Source: Pedobacter africanus (GTDB lineage: Bacteria > Bacteroidota > Bacteroidia > Sphingobacteriales > Sphingobacteriaceae). Taken from it: a stretch of 64,000 nt of DNA. Location of the stretch: NCBI RefSeq assembly GCF_900176535.1, contig NZ_FWXT01000001.1, positions 1,612,001 through 1,676,000 of the forward strand, written 5' to 3'. Under the pieces are notes generated by a model. The model was not told where the DNA came from. It worked only from the letters and a program-made list of their open reading frames with translations, and did not search any database. Positions 1 to 8,009 of the stretch are shown piece by piece; within the stretch, counting starts at the first letter, position 1, and every line of letters begins with the position of its first letter. The position numbers and the translations under genes are program-made.

Positions 1-891
1 CAACAGCACATTCTGGGAAAATTTCACAATAGTGCTGATCTTTAATGCTTCTTCGCCAACCAGGCTGCCCGAAGCAACCACTGCCCCGGTTGTATCTATA
101 CTACCACCCAGCCAGGCCCCCGTAACGGCCTGTGGAAAGTTGAAATAAGCTGCAATGTAAGGCATGAAGATCATCATGGGTATGGCGGTAATGAGCACCA
201 TAGAGATGACATAGGAAAGCTTTTTGGAGTCGCCCTTAATTGCCCCTGAAGTAGCGATTGCGGCTGATACCCCGCAGATGGAAACTGCGCTGGAGATCAT
301 CATGGTCAGCTCTTCATCTATTTTTAATTTTTTACAGATCCAGAAAGCAAAATACCATACCGAAAGTACAACTACCAGCGCCTGTACAAGTCCCAGAGAA
401 CCGGCTTTCAGTACATCAGAAAAAATAACACTGGTGCCCAGCAATACCAGCCCTATTTTAACGAACAGCTCTGTAGACAAAGCTGTTTTGAACCATTCCG
501 GCAGGGTAAAAAAATTGCTGATCAGCAATCCAATGGCAAGACTGAAGATTACAGCTTCCAGGTTTAATGCTTTAACCTGGCTATTGCCCGCCAGAATGAG
601 GGCAATGATGGTCAGGATGTAGACCACCGGAAAAGTCAGCACTGCGCTTTTTATAGGTTTACCGCTAAGCAAGGCTCCGACTGCGGCAATAACGAGCACA
701 AAAATAAACTGCAATCCGATGTGGCCCAGGTTGCCAGCCGATAAAACCGTAGAAGAGAGTTCTGTTATATTTTTCCAGCCAAATGCAGGAACAGGCAATA
801 ACAGCCCTGAAAGCGATAAAATAATGGTTAAAGCACCGAGTATAACGACTACCCAGTCTTCATGAATGTTTAATTTTTTGGTTGCTGACAT
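1..891 (-). CDS. YeiH-family putative sulfate exporter (partial, C-terminus outside window)
   Basis: The frame is open from the ATG at 891 to the window edge (297 codons) and has no stop, so the 3' end lies outside. The translation is very hydrophobic, with about eight membrane segments visible. The pattern SICGVSAAIATSGAI followed by WLGGSIDTTGAVVASG is typical of the YeiH/UPF0324 family, annotated as putative sulfate exporters; transport has rarely been shown directly. It starts 19 nt after the flavoprotein stop codon and is the seventh gene of the operon that begins with susC at 11096. The family call is firm. The substrate is unknown, and the link to sulfur comes only from the family name. 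Confidence 0.85.
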   Translation of the reverse strand, partial: MSATKKLNIHEDWVVVILGALTIILSLSGLLLPVPAFGWKNITELSSTVLSAGNLGHIGLQFIFVLVIAAVGALLSGKPIKSAVLTFPVVYILTIIALILAGNSQVKALNLEAVIFSLAIGLLISNFFTLPEWFKTALSTELFVKIGLVLLGTSVIFSDVLKAGSLGLVQALVVVLSVWYFAFWICKKLKIDEELTMMISSAVSICGVSAAIATSGAIKGDSKKLSYVISMVLITAIPMMIFMPYIAAYFNFPQAVTGAWLGGSIDTTGAVVASGSLVGEEALKISTIVKFSQNVLL

Positions 892-910
892 ATGGTTGAT
901 TTTGTGTGTT

Positions 911-2344
911 TTAAATTTCAATAGAGAAAAGATCTTTTAACGCCCGTTTTGCAGCATGGTAGCCGCACATGCCATGCACCCCCCCTCCCGGAGGTGTAGA
1001 GGATGAACAGAGATAAAGCCCTTTTGCAGAGGTCCGGTAGGGTGAGCTTCTCAGAGCAGGGCGTGTAAAGATCTGCCCCAGGTCAATTACCCCGCCATTG
1101 ATATCGCCTCCAATATAGTTCGGGTTATACGCTTCCATCTGGCCGGTATTCATGGTGTGCCTGGCCAGTATCCTGTCCCTGAAGCCCGGAGCAAACCGTT
1201 CTATCTGCTGTTCAATAGCAGCGGTCATGTCTTTTTCAGAGCCGTTGGGTACGTGGCAATAAGCCCAGGCCGTGTGTTTACCTTCGGGCGCCCTCGACGA
1301 ATCGAACAGGCTTTGCTGTGCAAGTAGTACAAATGGTTTTTCGGCATGTTTCCCCTGCCAGCATTGCTGTTCAGATAAAGTAATTTCTTCGATGGTATTG
1401 CCAATGTGCACTGTACCTGCCTGCCGCGCCTGTGCCGCTGTAAAGGGAATGGCTTCGTCCAGGGCCCAGTCTACCTTAAAAACCCCCATGCCATAACGAT
1501 ACTTTTCCAGCTGCCATTTGTAAAGGGCAGAAAACTTGTGCCCTGCAATCTGCAACAGCTGTTTTGGGGTAACATCAAAAAGTATGGCTTTTGCCGAAGG
1601 CAGTTCATTCAGCGACCCGATAAACCTTCCTGTTTCAATCCTGCCACCTATGGCTATAAAATAGGAAGCCAATGCACTGGCAATGGCGGCCGAACCGCCC
1701 AGCGGGATGGGCCACCCTTTTAAGTGGGCTGCGGTCATCAGCACCAAACCTATAGCCGAGGTAGTAAGGTTAGCTAAGGGCTGTATGGAATGGGCAGCCA
1801 TTCCTGCCCATAAGCCCCGCGCAGCCTGGGTTTTAAAACGCTTGGCCAGAAAAGAAGCTGAGGTAAGGGCGTTTAGCCCAAATCTGGCCATTGCCAGGGG
1901 ATGTTTGGGAAAATGTAACGGTCCGAGCACATCAGCCGCAATATCGGGCCAATCCTTCACCAAAGGCTTTATCAGCTTCAGATAGGCTTGTTCATCCTGG
2001 CCCAGCAACCTGGCCGTTTCTTCCAGGGAAGAACTTAACACCGCCGCAGTCCCATCATCAAAAGGATGCGCAGCAGCAAGACCGGGATAGGCATACAACA
2101 AACCATGATCCTGCAGGGGCAGGGTATTCAAAAATGGTGAGCCGATGGCAAGGGGATGAATGGCCGAACAAACGTCGTGGACAAAACCCGGCAGGGTCAG
2201 TTCTGCAGACCTTAAACCGCCGCCAACTTCGGCTTTCCCTTCTATGATCAGTACCGACAGGCCTTCCTGTTGCATAGCAATAGCTGCAGCAAGCCCATTT
2301 GGACCCGAACCAACAACCACGGCATCAAAATCTGTTCTGTTCAA
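911..2344 (-). CDS. FAD-dependent oxidoreductase, phytoene desaturase/CrtI-like
   Basis: A 477-residue flavoprotein of the NAD(P)/FAD oxidoreductase superfamily. The N-terminus has the Rossmann dinucleotide motif GSGPNG (residues 13-18) followed by an acidic strand end (IIEGKAEVGGG). The C-terminus has the FAD-contacting stretch PPGGGVHGMCGYHAA seen in CrtI-like desaturases and related saturases. I see no signal peptide or membrane helix. The start appears to be TTG at 2344: the next Met would remove the FAD motif and no in-frame ATG lies upstream. The gap to the preceding DoxX-like gene is 1 nt, so translational coupling is likely. The substrate is unknown. There are no carotenoid synthesis genes nearby, so I do not call it phytoene desaturase. 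Confidence 0.85.
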   Translation of the reverse strand: MNRTDFDAVVVGSGPNGLAAAIAMQQEGLSVLIIEGKAEVGGGLRSAELTLPGFVHDVCSAIHPLAIGSPFLNTLPLQDHGLLYAYPGLAAAHPFDDGTAAVLSSSLEETARLLGQDEQAYLKLIKPLVKDWPDIAADVLGPLHFPKHPLAMARFGLNALTSASFLAKRFKTQAARGLWAGMAAHSIQPLANLTTSAIGLVLMTAAHLKGWPIPLGGSAAIASALASYFIAIGGRIETGRFIGSLNELPSAKAILFDVTPKQLLQIAGHKFSALYKWQLEKYRYGMGVFKVDWALDEAIPFTAAQARQAGTVHIGNTIEEITLSEQQCWQGKHAEKPFVLLAQQSLFDSSRAPEGKHTAWAYCHVPNGSEKDMTAAIEQQIERFAPGFRDRILARHTMNTGQMEAYNPNYIGGDINGGVIDLGQIFTRPALRSSPYRTSAKGLYLCSSSTPPGGGVHGMCGYHAAKRALKDLFSIEI

Positions 2345-2345
2345 T

Positions 2346-3866
2346 TCAATTGTTTTTATAGGAATGATTTCCTGTTAGCAATGGGTACTTTTTATTAGAA
2401 CGATCTAAAATTACATAAATAGAATCTTTAAATTCATTGGTACCTGAAAGAATGATCCTGTTTTCTGATGGCCTCGAATAATGCAGTACCTGTTTCAGAT
2501 GGCGGCCGGTCTTGCTTTTGTTCTGAAGGTATAATATATGGCCAACCGTATCAGCCCTGTAATAATACCAGTGCCTTCCCGACATTCCGCTCGATTCCCA
2601 GGTGATGTTCAGGTCTCTTTTTGCAGGGTCTTTCTTTTTATGTTTTTTAGGATCGCCGTATCTGCGGATATCGCCCTGCCAGTGAAAATGCCATTTCCCG
2701 TTGTACACCTCTGTGCGGCGGGGGTAACTTCCGGCAGCAAACATTTCTATATCCTGCGGGCGGTTTGCAAGCTTGATGCTGATGGATGACCAGTCTTCAA
2801 ATGTAACATCATGCCATCGGATCGAATCCTGGGGCGTGTAAGGTAGCACCTTATTGTTTAGCTTAAATGTAGTCACCTCATACAGCCCTGCAGTGGCTTT
2901 CAGGCCCGGAGTATTCGGGATCTTGTAAAAGTCGTTATGGGTATAGCCATAAACTTCAAAAATGAAGAACAGCACCACAAATACAAAGTTGAAAGTATAT
3001 TTAATGGTTAACCGGGCATATTTTTGCCAGGTTTTCTTAAACGCCGGGTAATCGTGTAAAATCTGCGTATCCCTTTGCTTTACAATAAGGCTCCAGATGC
3101 CGGGGATGTCGTGCCAGAGAATAAAAAGGGAAAGCATGGCCATAGCCGCACTGGGCACCTGCTCGCCAATATCATATGCATGATTAGAGATGGCAATGTT
3201 ACCAAATACCACAAGGGTTATGGCCGCGCCAATACCTGTTGTACGTCTGAACAGCAATAAAAACCCACCGATAAATTCTGCAAACCCAAGGAATACTTCG
3301 TAGCGCGGTACTACACTAAGGGCTTCCCAATACAGCCGCTTGGCAAAAAAATCAATCATTTCCGTATTCCACAAACCCTCATACTCCCGTGGCATCTGCA
3401 TCACAAACAGCTTTTTATATCCCCAGCCAATGCCAGCATAAGCTACACGGTAGCGGGCAAATACCCGAACCCAATAATACAGTACGCTATATTGCGTGCT
3501 CTTTTTATCCAAAGCGGTCCAAAGGAATCCCCCAATAATGGCAATGAGCAGGACAAAAGGAAAGTTGATATAGCTGGCAGCACCAAAAAAACCGTCTTCC
3601 GAAAATATATTGATGAACTGCGGGTTAAAAAAAGCCACCACTTCTGTCAGGTCCCGGTAGTTAAGGTGCGCATAATCAAAATTCCAGATCATCTGGTAAA
3701 AACCTGCATCAAGCGGAAACGAGAACAGGGTCACAAAAATGAACACAATTCTGAAAAGGATCTTCTGCGGTGCAGTCCAGGCTTTGTTGTGATGAAATGC
3801 CGCCGGCACTTGTCTGGCATCAGGCTTCCTGCTTGCGGGCTTTGCTGTTAAAGTTTCTGCGTACAT
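2346..3866 (-). CDS. DoxX-like membrane protein with C-terminal extracytoplasmic domain (paralogue 3)
   Basis: 506 residues, third of three tandem paralogues. The N-terminal two thirds hold about seven hydrophobic segments; the segment around EVFLGFAEFIGGFLLLFRR resembles the DoxX helix with its conserved Glu/Gly. After the last helix comes a soluble domain of about 190 residues with motifs shared by all three copies: GLYEV, NNKVLPY, RWHDVTFEDW, ESSGMSGR, YYYRADT, LHYSRPS and DSIYVILDR. This copy carries a Lys/His-rich insertion (around KKHKKKDPAK) that the others lack. Its start overlaps the preceding gene by 19 nt. DoxX proteins are best known from thiosulfate:quinone oxidoreductases, but the family is broad and the function here is not known. 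Confidence 0.7.
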   Translation of the reverse strand: MYAETLTAKPASRKPDARQVPAAFHHNKAWTAPQKILFRIVFIFVTLFSFPLDAGFYQMIWNFDYAHLNYRDLTEVVAFFNPQFINIFSEDGFFGAASYINFPFVLLIAIIGGFLWTALDKKSTQYSVLYYWVRVFARYRVAYAGIGWGYKKLFVMQMPREYEGLWNTEMIDFFAKRLYWEALSVVPRYEVFLGFAEFIGGFLLLFRRTTGIGAAITLVVFGNIAISNHAYDIGEQVPSAAMAMLSLFILWHDIPGIWSLIVKQRDTQILHDYPAFKKTWQKYARLTIKYTFNFVFVVLFFIFEVYGYTHNDFYKIPNTPGLKATAGLYEVTTFKLNNKVLPYTPQDSIRWHDVTFEDWSSISIKLANRPQDIEMFAAGSYPRRTEVYNGKWHFHWQGDIRRYGDPKKHKKKDPAKRDLNITWESSGMSGRHWYYYRADTVGHILYLQNKSKTGRHLKQVLHYSRPSENRIILSGTNEFKDSIYVILDRSNKKYPLLTGNHSYKNN

Positions 3867-5302
3867 AAATCTTGTTGGTTTTGATACAATGGATAAGTTT
3901 TATTCTTTCTGTTTAACACCACATATATGCTATCCTGGTATTCATTTCTACCCCACAAAATTATTCTGGATGCCGAAGGGCGGGAATAATGCAGGTCTAA
4001 AGTCTGCTGCCTGTAAACCTTGTTTTTGTTTTGTAAATGCAGGATTCGGTTGAGGGTGTCTGCTTCATAATAATAATGCCTGCGGCCGCCGCCGGTACCG
4101 GCCGATTCGTAGGTCCTGTCTATGTCCTTAAATTGTTTTCCCCTTCCGGCCTCACCGTGGATCATGAAAGTATGAAATACGGAAAAAGACAAGGTCGACC
4201 ATTTTTCAAAGGTAACATCCTGCCATCGCAGGGAATCGAGGGGCGAATACGGGATAATTTTGTTGTTGATGCGGAATTCCGAAACTTCATACAAGCCCCT
4301 TGCATTTGCCAGTCCTGGCCGTGAAGGCACTTTGTAGGAGTCGTATTTGTAATTTTGCCAGTGCAGATAAGCGCTCGTGAGGAAGAAAAATCCGAATATA
4401 AAAACCTTAAACAAAATGCGCCCATACTTCTGCCATGGTTTGGTTAAAGAAGGATAAATGACACCTGGTCCTGAATTTTCCTCCCTTACAATGAGTTTCC
4501 AGACAGAAGGTAGGTACCGCCACAATACAAATGCCCCGCCCAGTGCATAAAATGAAGCTGCCAGATGTATTCCGCCGTCATATGCATGATTGGCAAATGC
4601 AATATTGCCAATCATGGCCACTGCCAGGGCGGCACCGATTGCCCTTGTTTTTCTGAAAAATAAAAAGAGCATGATGAGCAATTCTGCAAAACCAGCAAAA
4701 ACTTCGTACCCCGGTACAAAACTAAATTGTATCCAGTAAAGCTTTTGTGCCACAAAGTCGCCAAAAGGTGTATTCAATTGCGTAAGGGCCAGCTCCGGCA
4801 TCTGTGTAGGAAAGATCTTCGAAAAAGTAAGCCCTTGCAGCTGGACAATCATGGCGTAGCTGACACCTGCGCCTAAGAAATAATAAGCCAGGCTGTAATT
4901 CCTTTCCTTTCTGTCAAACACTGACCATAATGCTGCACCGGCCAGGCCCAGGACAAGCGCCAGCCCCCAGTTTACATAGCTGGCCAATCCAAATTCCCCG
5001 CTTTCGGGATAAATGGTCAGCATGCTTTGTTTAGATACCGGTATCCCACCGGTATCATTGGCGCCCGGTCGTGTTCCGGCAACCTTAATGGGGTCAAACG
5101 AGGAACCGCTAAGTTTACCGATATCCCTGATGTGCAGGTTAGCCCAATCGGTGCTAAACCATTGCCGGTAATAGGCCGTATTTAGCGGAACAATAAGTAT
5201 AAAGAAGAAAATGAAAAATGTGCGAAAAAGATATTTTTCAATAGCTGTCCAGCTTTTCGATGTACTTTGCTGTTCAATCTTATTTGTTGCTTCCAGGTCC
5301 AT
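3848..5302 (-). CDS. DoxX-like membrane protein with C-terminal extracytoplasmic domain (paralogue 2)
   Basis: 484 residues, middle copy of the tandem triplet. Same architecture as its neighbours: first helix near residues 25-45, a helix with YEVFAGFAELLIMLFLFFRK matching the DoxX pattern, a last helix near residue 300, then a C-terminal domain with GLYEV, INNKIIPYS, RWQDVTFEKW, YESAGTGGGR, YYYEADT, LHYSRPS and DSIYVVLNRKNKTYPL. An extra stretch of about 35 residues before the second helix (near residues 60-95) is absent from the other copies. It starts 3 nt after the stop of paralogue 1 and overlaps paralogue 3, which implies one message. Function unknown. Confidence 0.7.
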   Translation of the reverse strand: MDLEATNKIEQQSTSKSWTAIEKYLFRTFFIFFFILIVPLNTAYYRQWFSTDWANLHIRDIGKLSGSSFDPIKVAGTRPGANDTGGIPVSKQSMLTIYPESGEFGLASYVNWGLALVLGLAGAALWSVFDRKERNYSLAYYFLGAGVSYAMIVQLQGLTFSKIFPTQMPELALTQLNTPFGDFVAQKLYWIQFSFVPGYEVFAGFAELLIMLFLFFRKTRAIGAALAVAMIGNIAFANHAYDGGIHLAASFYALGGAFVLWRYLPSVWKLIVREENSGPGVIYPSLTKPWQKYGRILFKVFIFGFFFLTSAYLHWQNYKYDSYKVPSRPGLANARGLYEVSEFRINNKIIPYSPLDSLRWQDVTFEKWSTLSFSVFHTFMIHGEAGRGKQFKDIDRTYESAGTGGGRRHYYYEADTLNRILHLQNKNKVYRQQTLDLHYSRPSASRIILWGRNEYQDSIYVVLNRKNKTYPLYQNQQDLCTQKL

Positions 5303-5305
5303 CTT

Positions 5306-6601
5306 TTACAGTTTAATTGGTTTCCTGCGTCCTTCAAACAGCAGGTATTTTCTGTTGATCTTTTCCAGCACCGCATAAACTGAATCTTTTTTCCCGTTTA
5401 CGCCTTGCAACACCAGGGTGGAGTCGTTCAGAAAATTGTATTTCAGGGAATAATGTTCAGACCGATAATGCTTGTTCTTATTTTTTAATTGAATCTGGTG
5501 CTGGGCAGTATCGGCAGTATAGCTATAATAAAAACGGCCACCTACACCCGCCGATTCATAATTCCGGTCAATATCATGCGCATAAAACCCATCGGCAATA
5601 GAGGTATCCAGCTTAACTGGTTTTGCAGTCTGAATGCTGATGGTAGCCCATTTTTCAAAAACAACATTCTGCCACCTGTTGGTATCTGTTCTGGAATAAG
5701 GAAGAACCTGGTTGTTGAACCTGAACTCGCGAACATTATAGTACCCATAACTGCCTTTTAAGCCCGCCGCTTTGGGGATTTTGTAGGGATGATGTTTATA
5801 ATTGGCGTAAGTACTGAAGCCCAGCGCCACGATGAATAAAATGGCCAACCCTTTAAGCAAGCCCCTTATTTTTCCCAGGTTTTTACTCCACACGGGGTTA
5901 AACTTATTGGCCAGGGTATATTGGTGCAAAACCAGCAATTTGTACAGGCGGGGTGCATCGTAGGCAAACAATACCGCAGCAATTGTAGTCAGATAAGCAG
6001 CATATACCCCCTGCCCGGCATTATAAGCCAGGTTTGCGGCAAAAACATTTCCTGTAAAGCCCAGGATGATGCCTGCACCAAAAGTTGTGGTCTGCCGGAA
6101 AAGCAGCAGCAGCCCGGCAAATACTTCAACAGCGCCCAGAAAGATTTCGTAGGGCTGGGCAATCCCCAGCGTGTGAAAATAGATCTTCCAGGGAAGAAAG
6201 TCGCCATAATTGGTATGCAGGTTACTAAGTGAAGGATAGGGCATTTGCAAAGGGAACAACTTGATAAACCCAAACGCAATAATGCCTACAGCCAGGCGGT
6301 ACCGCAGCATTACACGCAGCCAATAGTAAAGCTTATGGTAATCGGTGCTTTCTTTCTTAAGGATAAAAGGCCAGGCAATTGTTCCTGCAACAGCAATAAT
6401 AAGGGCAACGGCCCAGTTTTCATATCCGCTTAGTGAAAAAAAACGGGGCGAATAGGTGGTTAGCTTAAACAGATCATAAAAAGACAGGTTTGCCCAATCC
6501 GTACCAAACAAATCACGGTAAAATTTCCAGTCTAACGGCACTGTGAGGATAAAAAAGTAAATGAAGAGCAAACGCAGCAGTACTTTGTAATTTGAACTCA
6601 T
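5306..6601 (-). CDS. DoxX-like membrane protein with C-terminal extracytoplasmic domain (paralogue 1)
   Basis: 431 residues, the shortest and first-transcribed of the triplet. Hydrophobic segments lie near residues 7-25, 62-82, 105-120, 150-175, 178-200, 205-222 and 250-270. The fourth (YEIFLGAVEVFAGLLLLFRQ) fits the DoxX-type helix. The C-terminal ~155 residues carry the shared domain (YYNVREFRFNNQVLPYS, RWQNVVFEKW, YESAGVGGR, DSVYAVLEKINRKYLL). The ATG at 6601 lies 17 nt after the susD stop, which places it directly in the SusCD operon. Alternative reading: an uncharacterised membrane family that only resembles DoxX in topology. Confidence 0.7.
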   Translation of the reverse strand: MSSNYKVLLRLLFIYFFILTVPLDWKFYRDLFGTDWANLSFYDLFKLTTYSPRFFSLSGYENWAVALIIAVAGTIAWPFILKKESTDYHKLYYWLRVMLRYRLAVGIIAFGFIKLFPLQMPYPSLSNLHTNYGDFLPWKIYFHTLGIAQPYEIFLGAVEVFAGLLLLFRQTTTFGAGIILGFTGNVFAANLAYNAGQGVYAAYLTTIAAVLFAYDAPRLYKLLVLHQYTLANKFNPVWSKNLGKIRGLLKGLAILFIVALGFSTYANYKHHPYKIPKAAGLKGSYGYYNVREFRFNNQVLPYSRTDTNRWQNVVFEKWATISIQTAKPVKLDTSIADGFYAHDIDRNYESAGVGGRFYYSYTADTAQHQIQLKNKNKHYRSEHYSLKYNFLNDSTLVLQGVNGKKDSVYAVLEKINRKYLLFEGRRKPIKL

Positions 6602-6618
6602 GGCTTTGGTCTTTAAGG

Positions 6619-7992
6619 TTAATAATCTTTATTCTGTTCCAGGCTTGGGTCGAGCTGGATTTGTGTAACCGGTATTGGAAAAACATACTCATGATCTGCT
6701 ACTTTGGTATTGGGGTCCAAAGCCTCCAGAACAGCTTTGGCCCTTCCGGTCCGGGCCAGGTCAAACCACCGGTGTGCTTCCCAGGCAAACTCTATGCGGC
6801 GCTCATTTTCAATGGCCAGCAGGATCTGTTCTTTGGTAACCGCAGCAGATGGTAAAATACCTGCCCGGTCCCGAACCTGGTTCAGGTCGGACAATGCCCC
6901 GCTGCCTGCCGACAGGTTGTTGAGCTGTGCCCTGGCTTCGGCACGGATCAGGTATATTTCGGCAATCCGGAAAATGTATGCAGGGTCTGTAGCATCTTTA
7001 CGGTAATACAGGTTTCCAAACCAGTTGGTAATCCCGCTTTGTGTTACACTACCTATCAGAGCGCTCCTTCCGCCTGATATTGCAGGATCGTTTAATAGCT
7101 GCACAAATCTGTCATTGGGTGCATAGCGGTATTGCCCGCCGTTGGTAGAATGCTGCATCTGTACACGAATGGCATTGGGGTTCAGCACACTATACTGCAG
7201 TTCAAAGATCGACTCTTTGCTTGCGCTTACATTGTTGGCAAACCAGGCGCTGAAAGGTTTGACCAGGGTATAATCAGCTGTTTTATCAATCAGTTTGGTG
7301 GCATATTCTTCTGCCAGCAGCCATTCTTTTTTATAGAGGTGCAGCCTGGCCCTCAATGCCCAGACGGTACGTTTGGTTGCCCTTATCCGGTTTACCACAT
7401 CCGGCAATAACAGTTCTGCATCTTCCAGGTCTTTCTGCACCTGGGCATAAGTCTGTTCCAGCGTGCTTCTTTTTACTTTAGGGCGGTTCTCTAACGATAC
7501 TGTAGGTTCAAGAATGAGCTGTACACCGCCCCATGCCCGGGCAAGGTCAAAATAGGCCAGGGCCCTGATAAATTTAGCTTCGCCAATGTACTGGTTTTTA
7601 AGGGCGGGGGTAAGCAAAGGGTCTGTCACATTTGGCACTTTGCTGATCACATGGTTGGCGCGGTTGATGGTGTTGTAAATGGCAATCCAGGCTGTATTAA
7701 AGAATACTTCATCGGTTCTGAAATTTACATTTACCAGGTTGGCAGAACCACCTGTAGTCAGGTTTTTAATATCCCCGCTTGGAAAATAGCCCAGGGTTAC
7801 ATAGGTTTCACCATAATACCCTACGCTGCCCAATTGCCGGTAAACCGCCCTCAATGCGGTTTCACTGGAGCCTTTGTCGTATATCGGGTTTTCATCCGAA
7901 ACAGCATTGACCGGCTCGGTGGTTAAAAAACGCTCACAGGAAGTTAAGGAGGTTATGGTCAATAAAAAGACAATATATTTTATAGATTTCAT
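6619..7992 (-). CDS. SusD/RagB-family outer-membrane lipoprotein
   Basis: 457 residues. A lipoprotein signal peptide ends in LTSC (Cys19), so the mature protein should be lipid-anchored at the outer membrane, where SusD proteins cap the SusC barrel and bind ligand. Family hallmarks are a TPR-rich N-terminal half (FIRALAYFDLARAWGG), the C-terminal signature ERRIEFAWEAHRWFDLARTG and the ending LDPSLEQNKDY. It lies 17 nt downstream of its susC partner and 17 nt upstream of the first DoxX-like gene. The ligand cannot be inferred, since no degradative enzyme is encoded nearby. Confidence 0.95.
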   Translation of the reverse strand: MKSIKYIVFLLTITSLTSCERFLTTEPVNAVSDENPIYDKGSSETALRAVYRQLGSVGYYGETYVTLGYFPSGDIKNLTTGGSANLVNVNFRTDEVFFNTAWIAIYNTINRANHVISKVPNVTDPLLTPALKNQYIGEAKFIRALAYFDLARAWGGVQLILEPTVSLENRPKVKRSTLEQTYAQVQKDLEDAELLLPDVVNRIRATKRTVWALRARLHLYKKEWLLAEEYATKLIDKTADYTLVKPFSAWFANNVSASKESIFELQYSVLNPNAIRVQMQHSTNGGQYRYAPNDRFVQLLNDPAISGGRSALIGSVTQSGITNWFGNLYYRKDATDPAYIFRIAEIYLIRAEARAQLNNLSAGSGALSDLNQVRDRAGILPSAAVTKEQILLAIENERRIEFAWEAHRWFDLARTGRAKAVLEALDPNTKVADHEYVFPIPVTQIQLDPSLEQNKDY

Positions 7993-8009
7993 ATCTGTAG
8001 TTCTAGAAT

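Noticed and set aside
911..2344. Calling the flavoprotein phytoene desaturase
   Set aside because: The fold fits, but no carotenoid genes (phytoene synthase, cyclase) are nearby and the operon context is a SusCD system.
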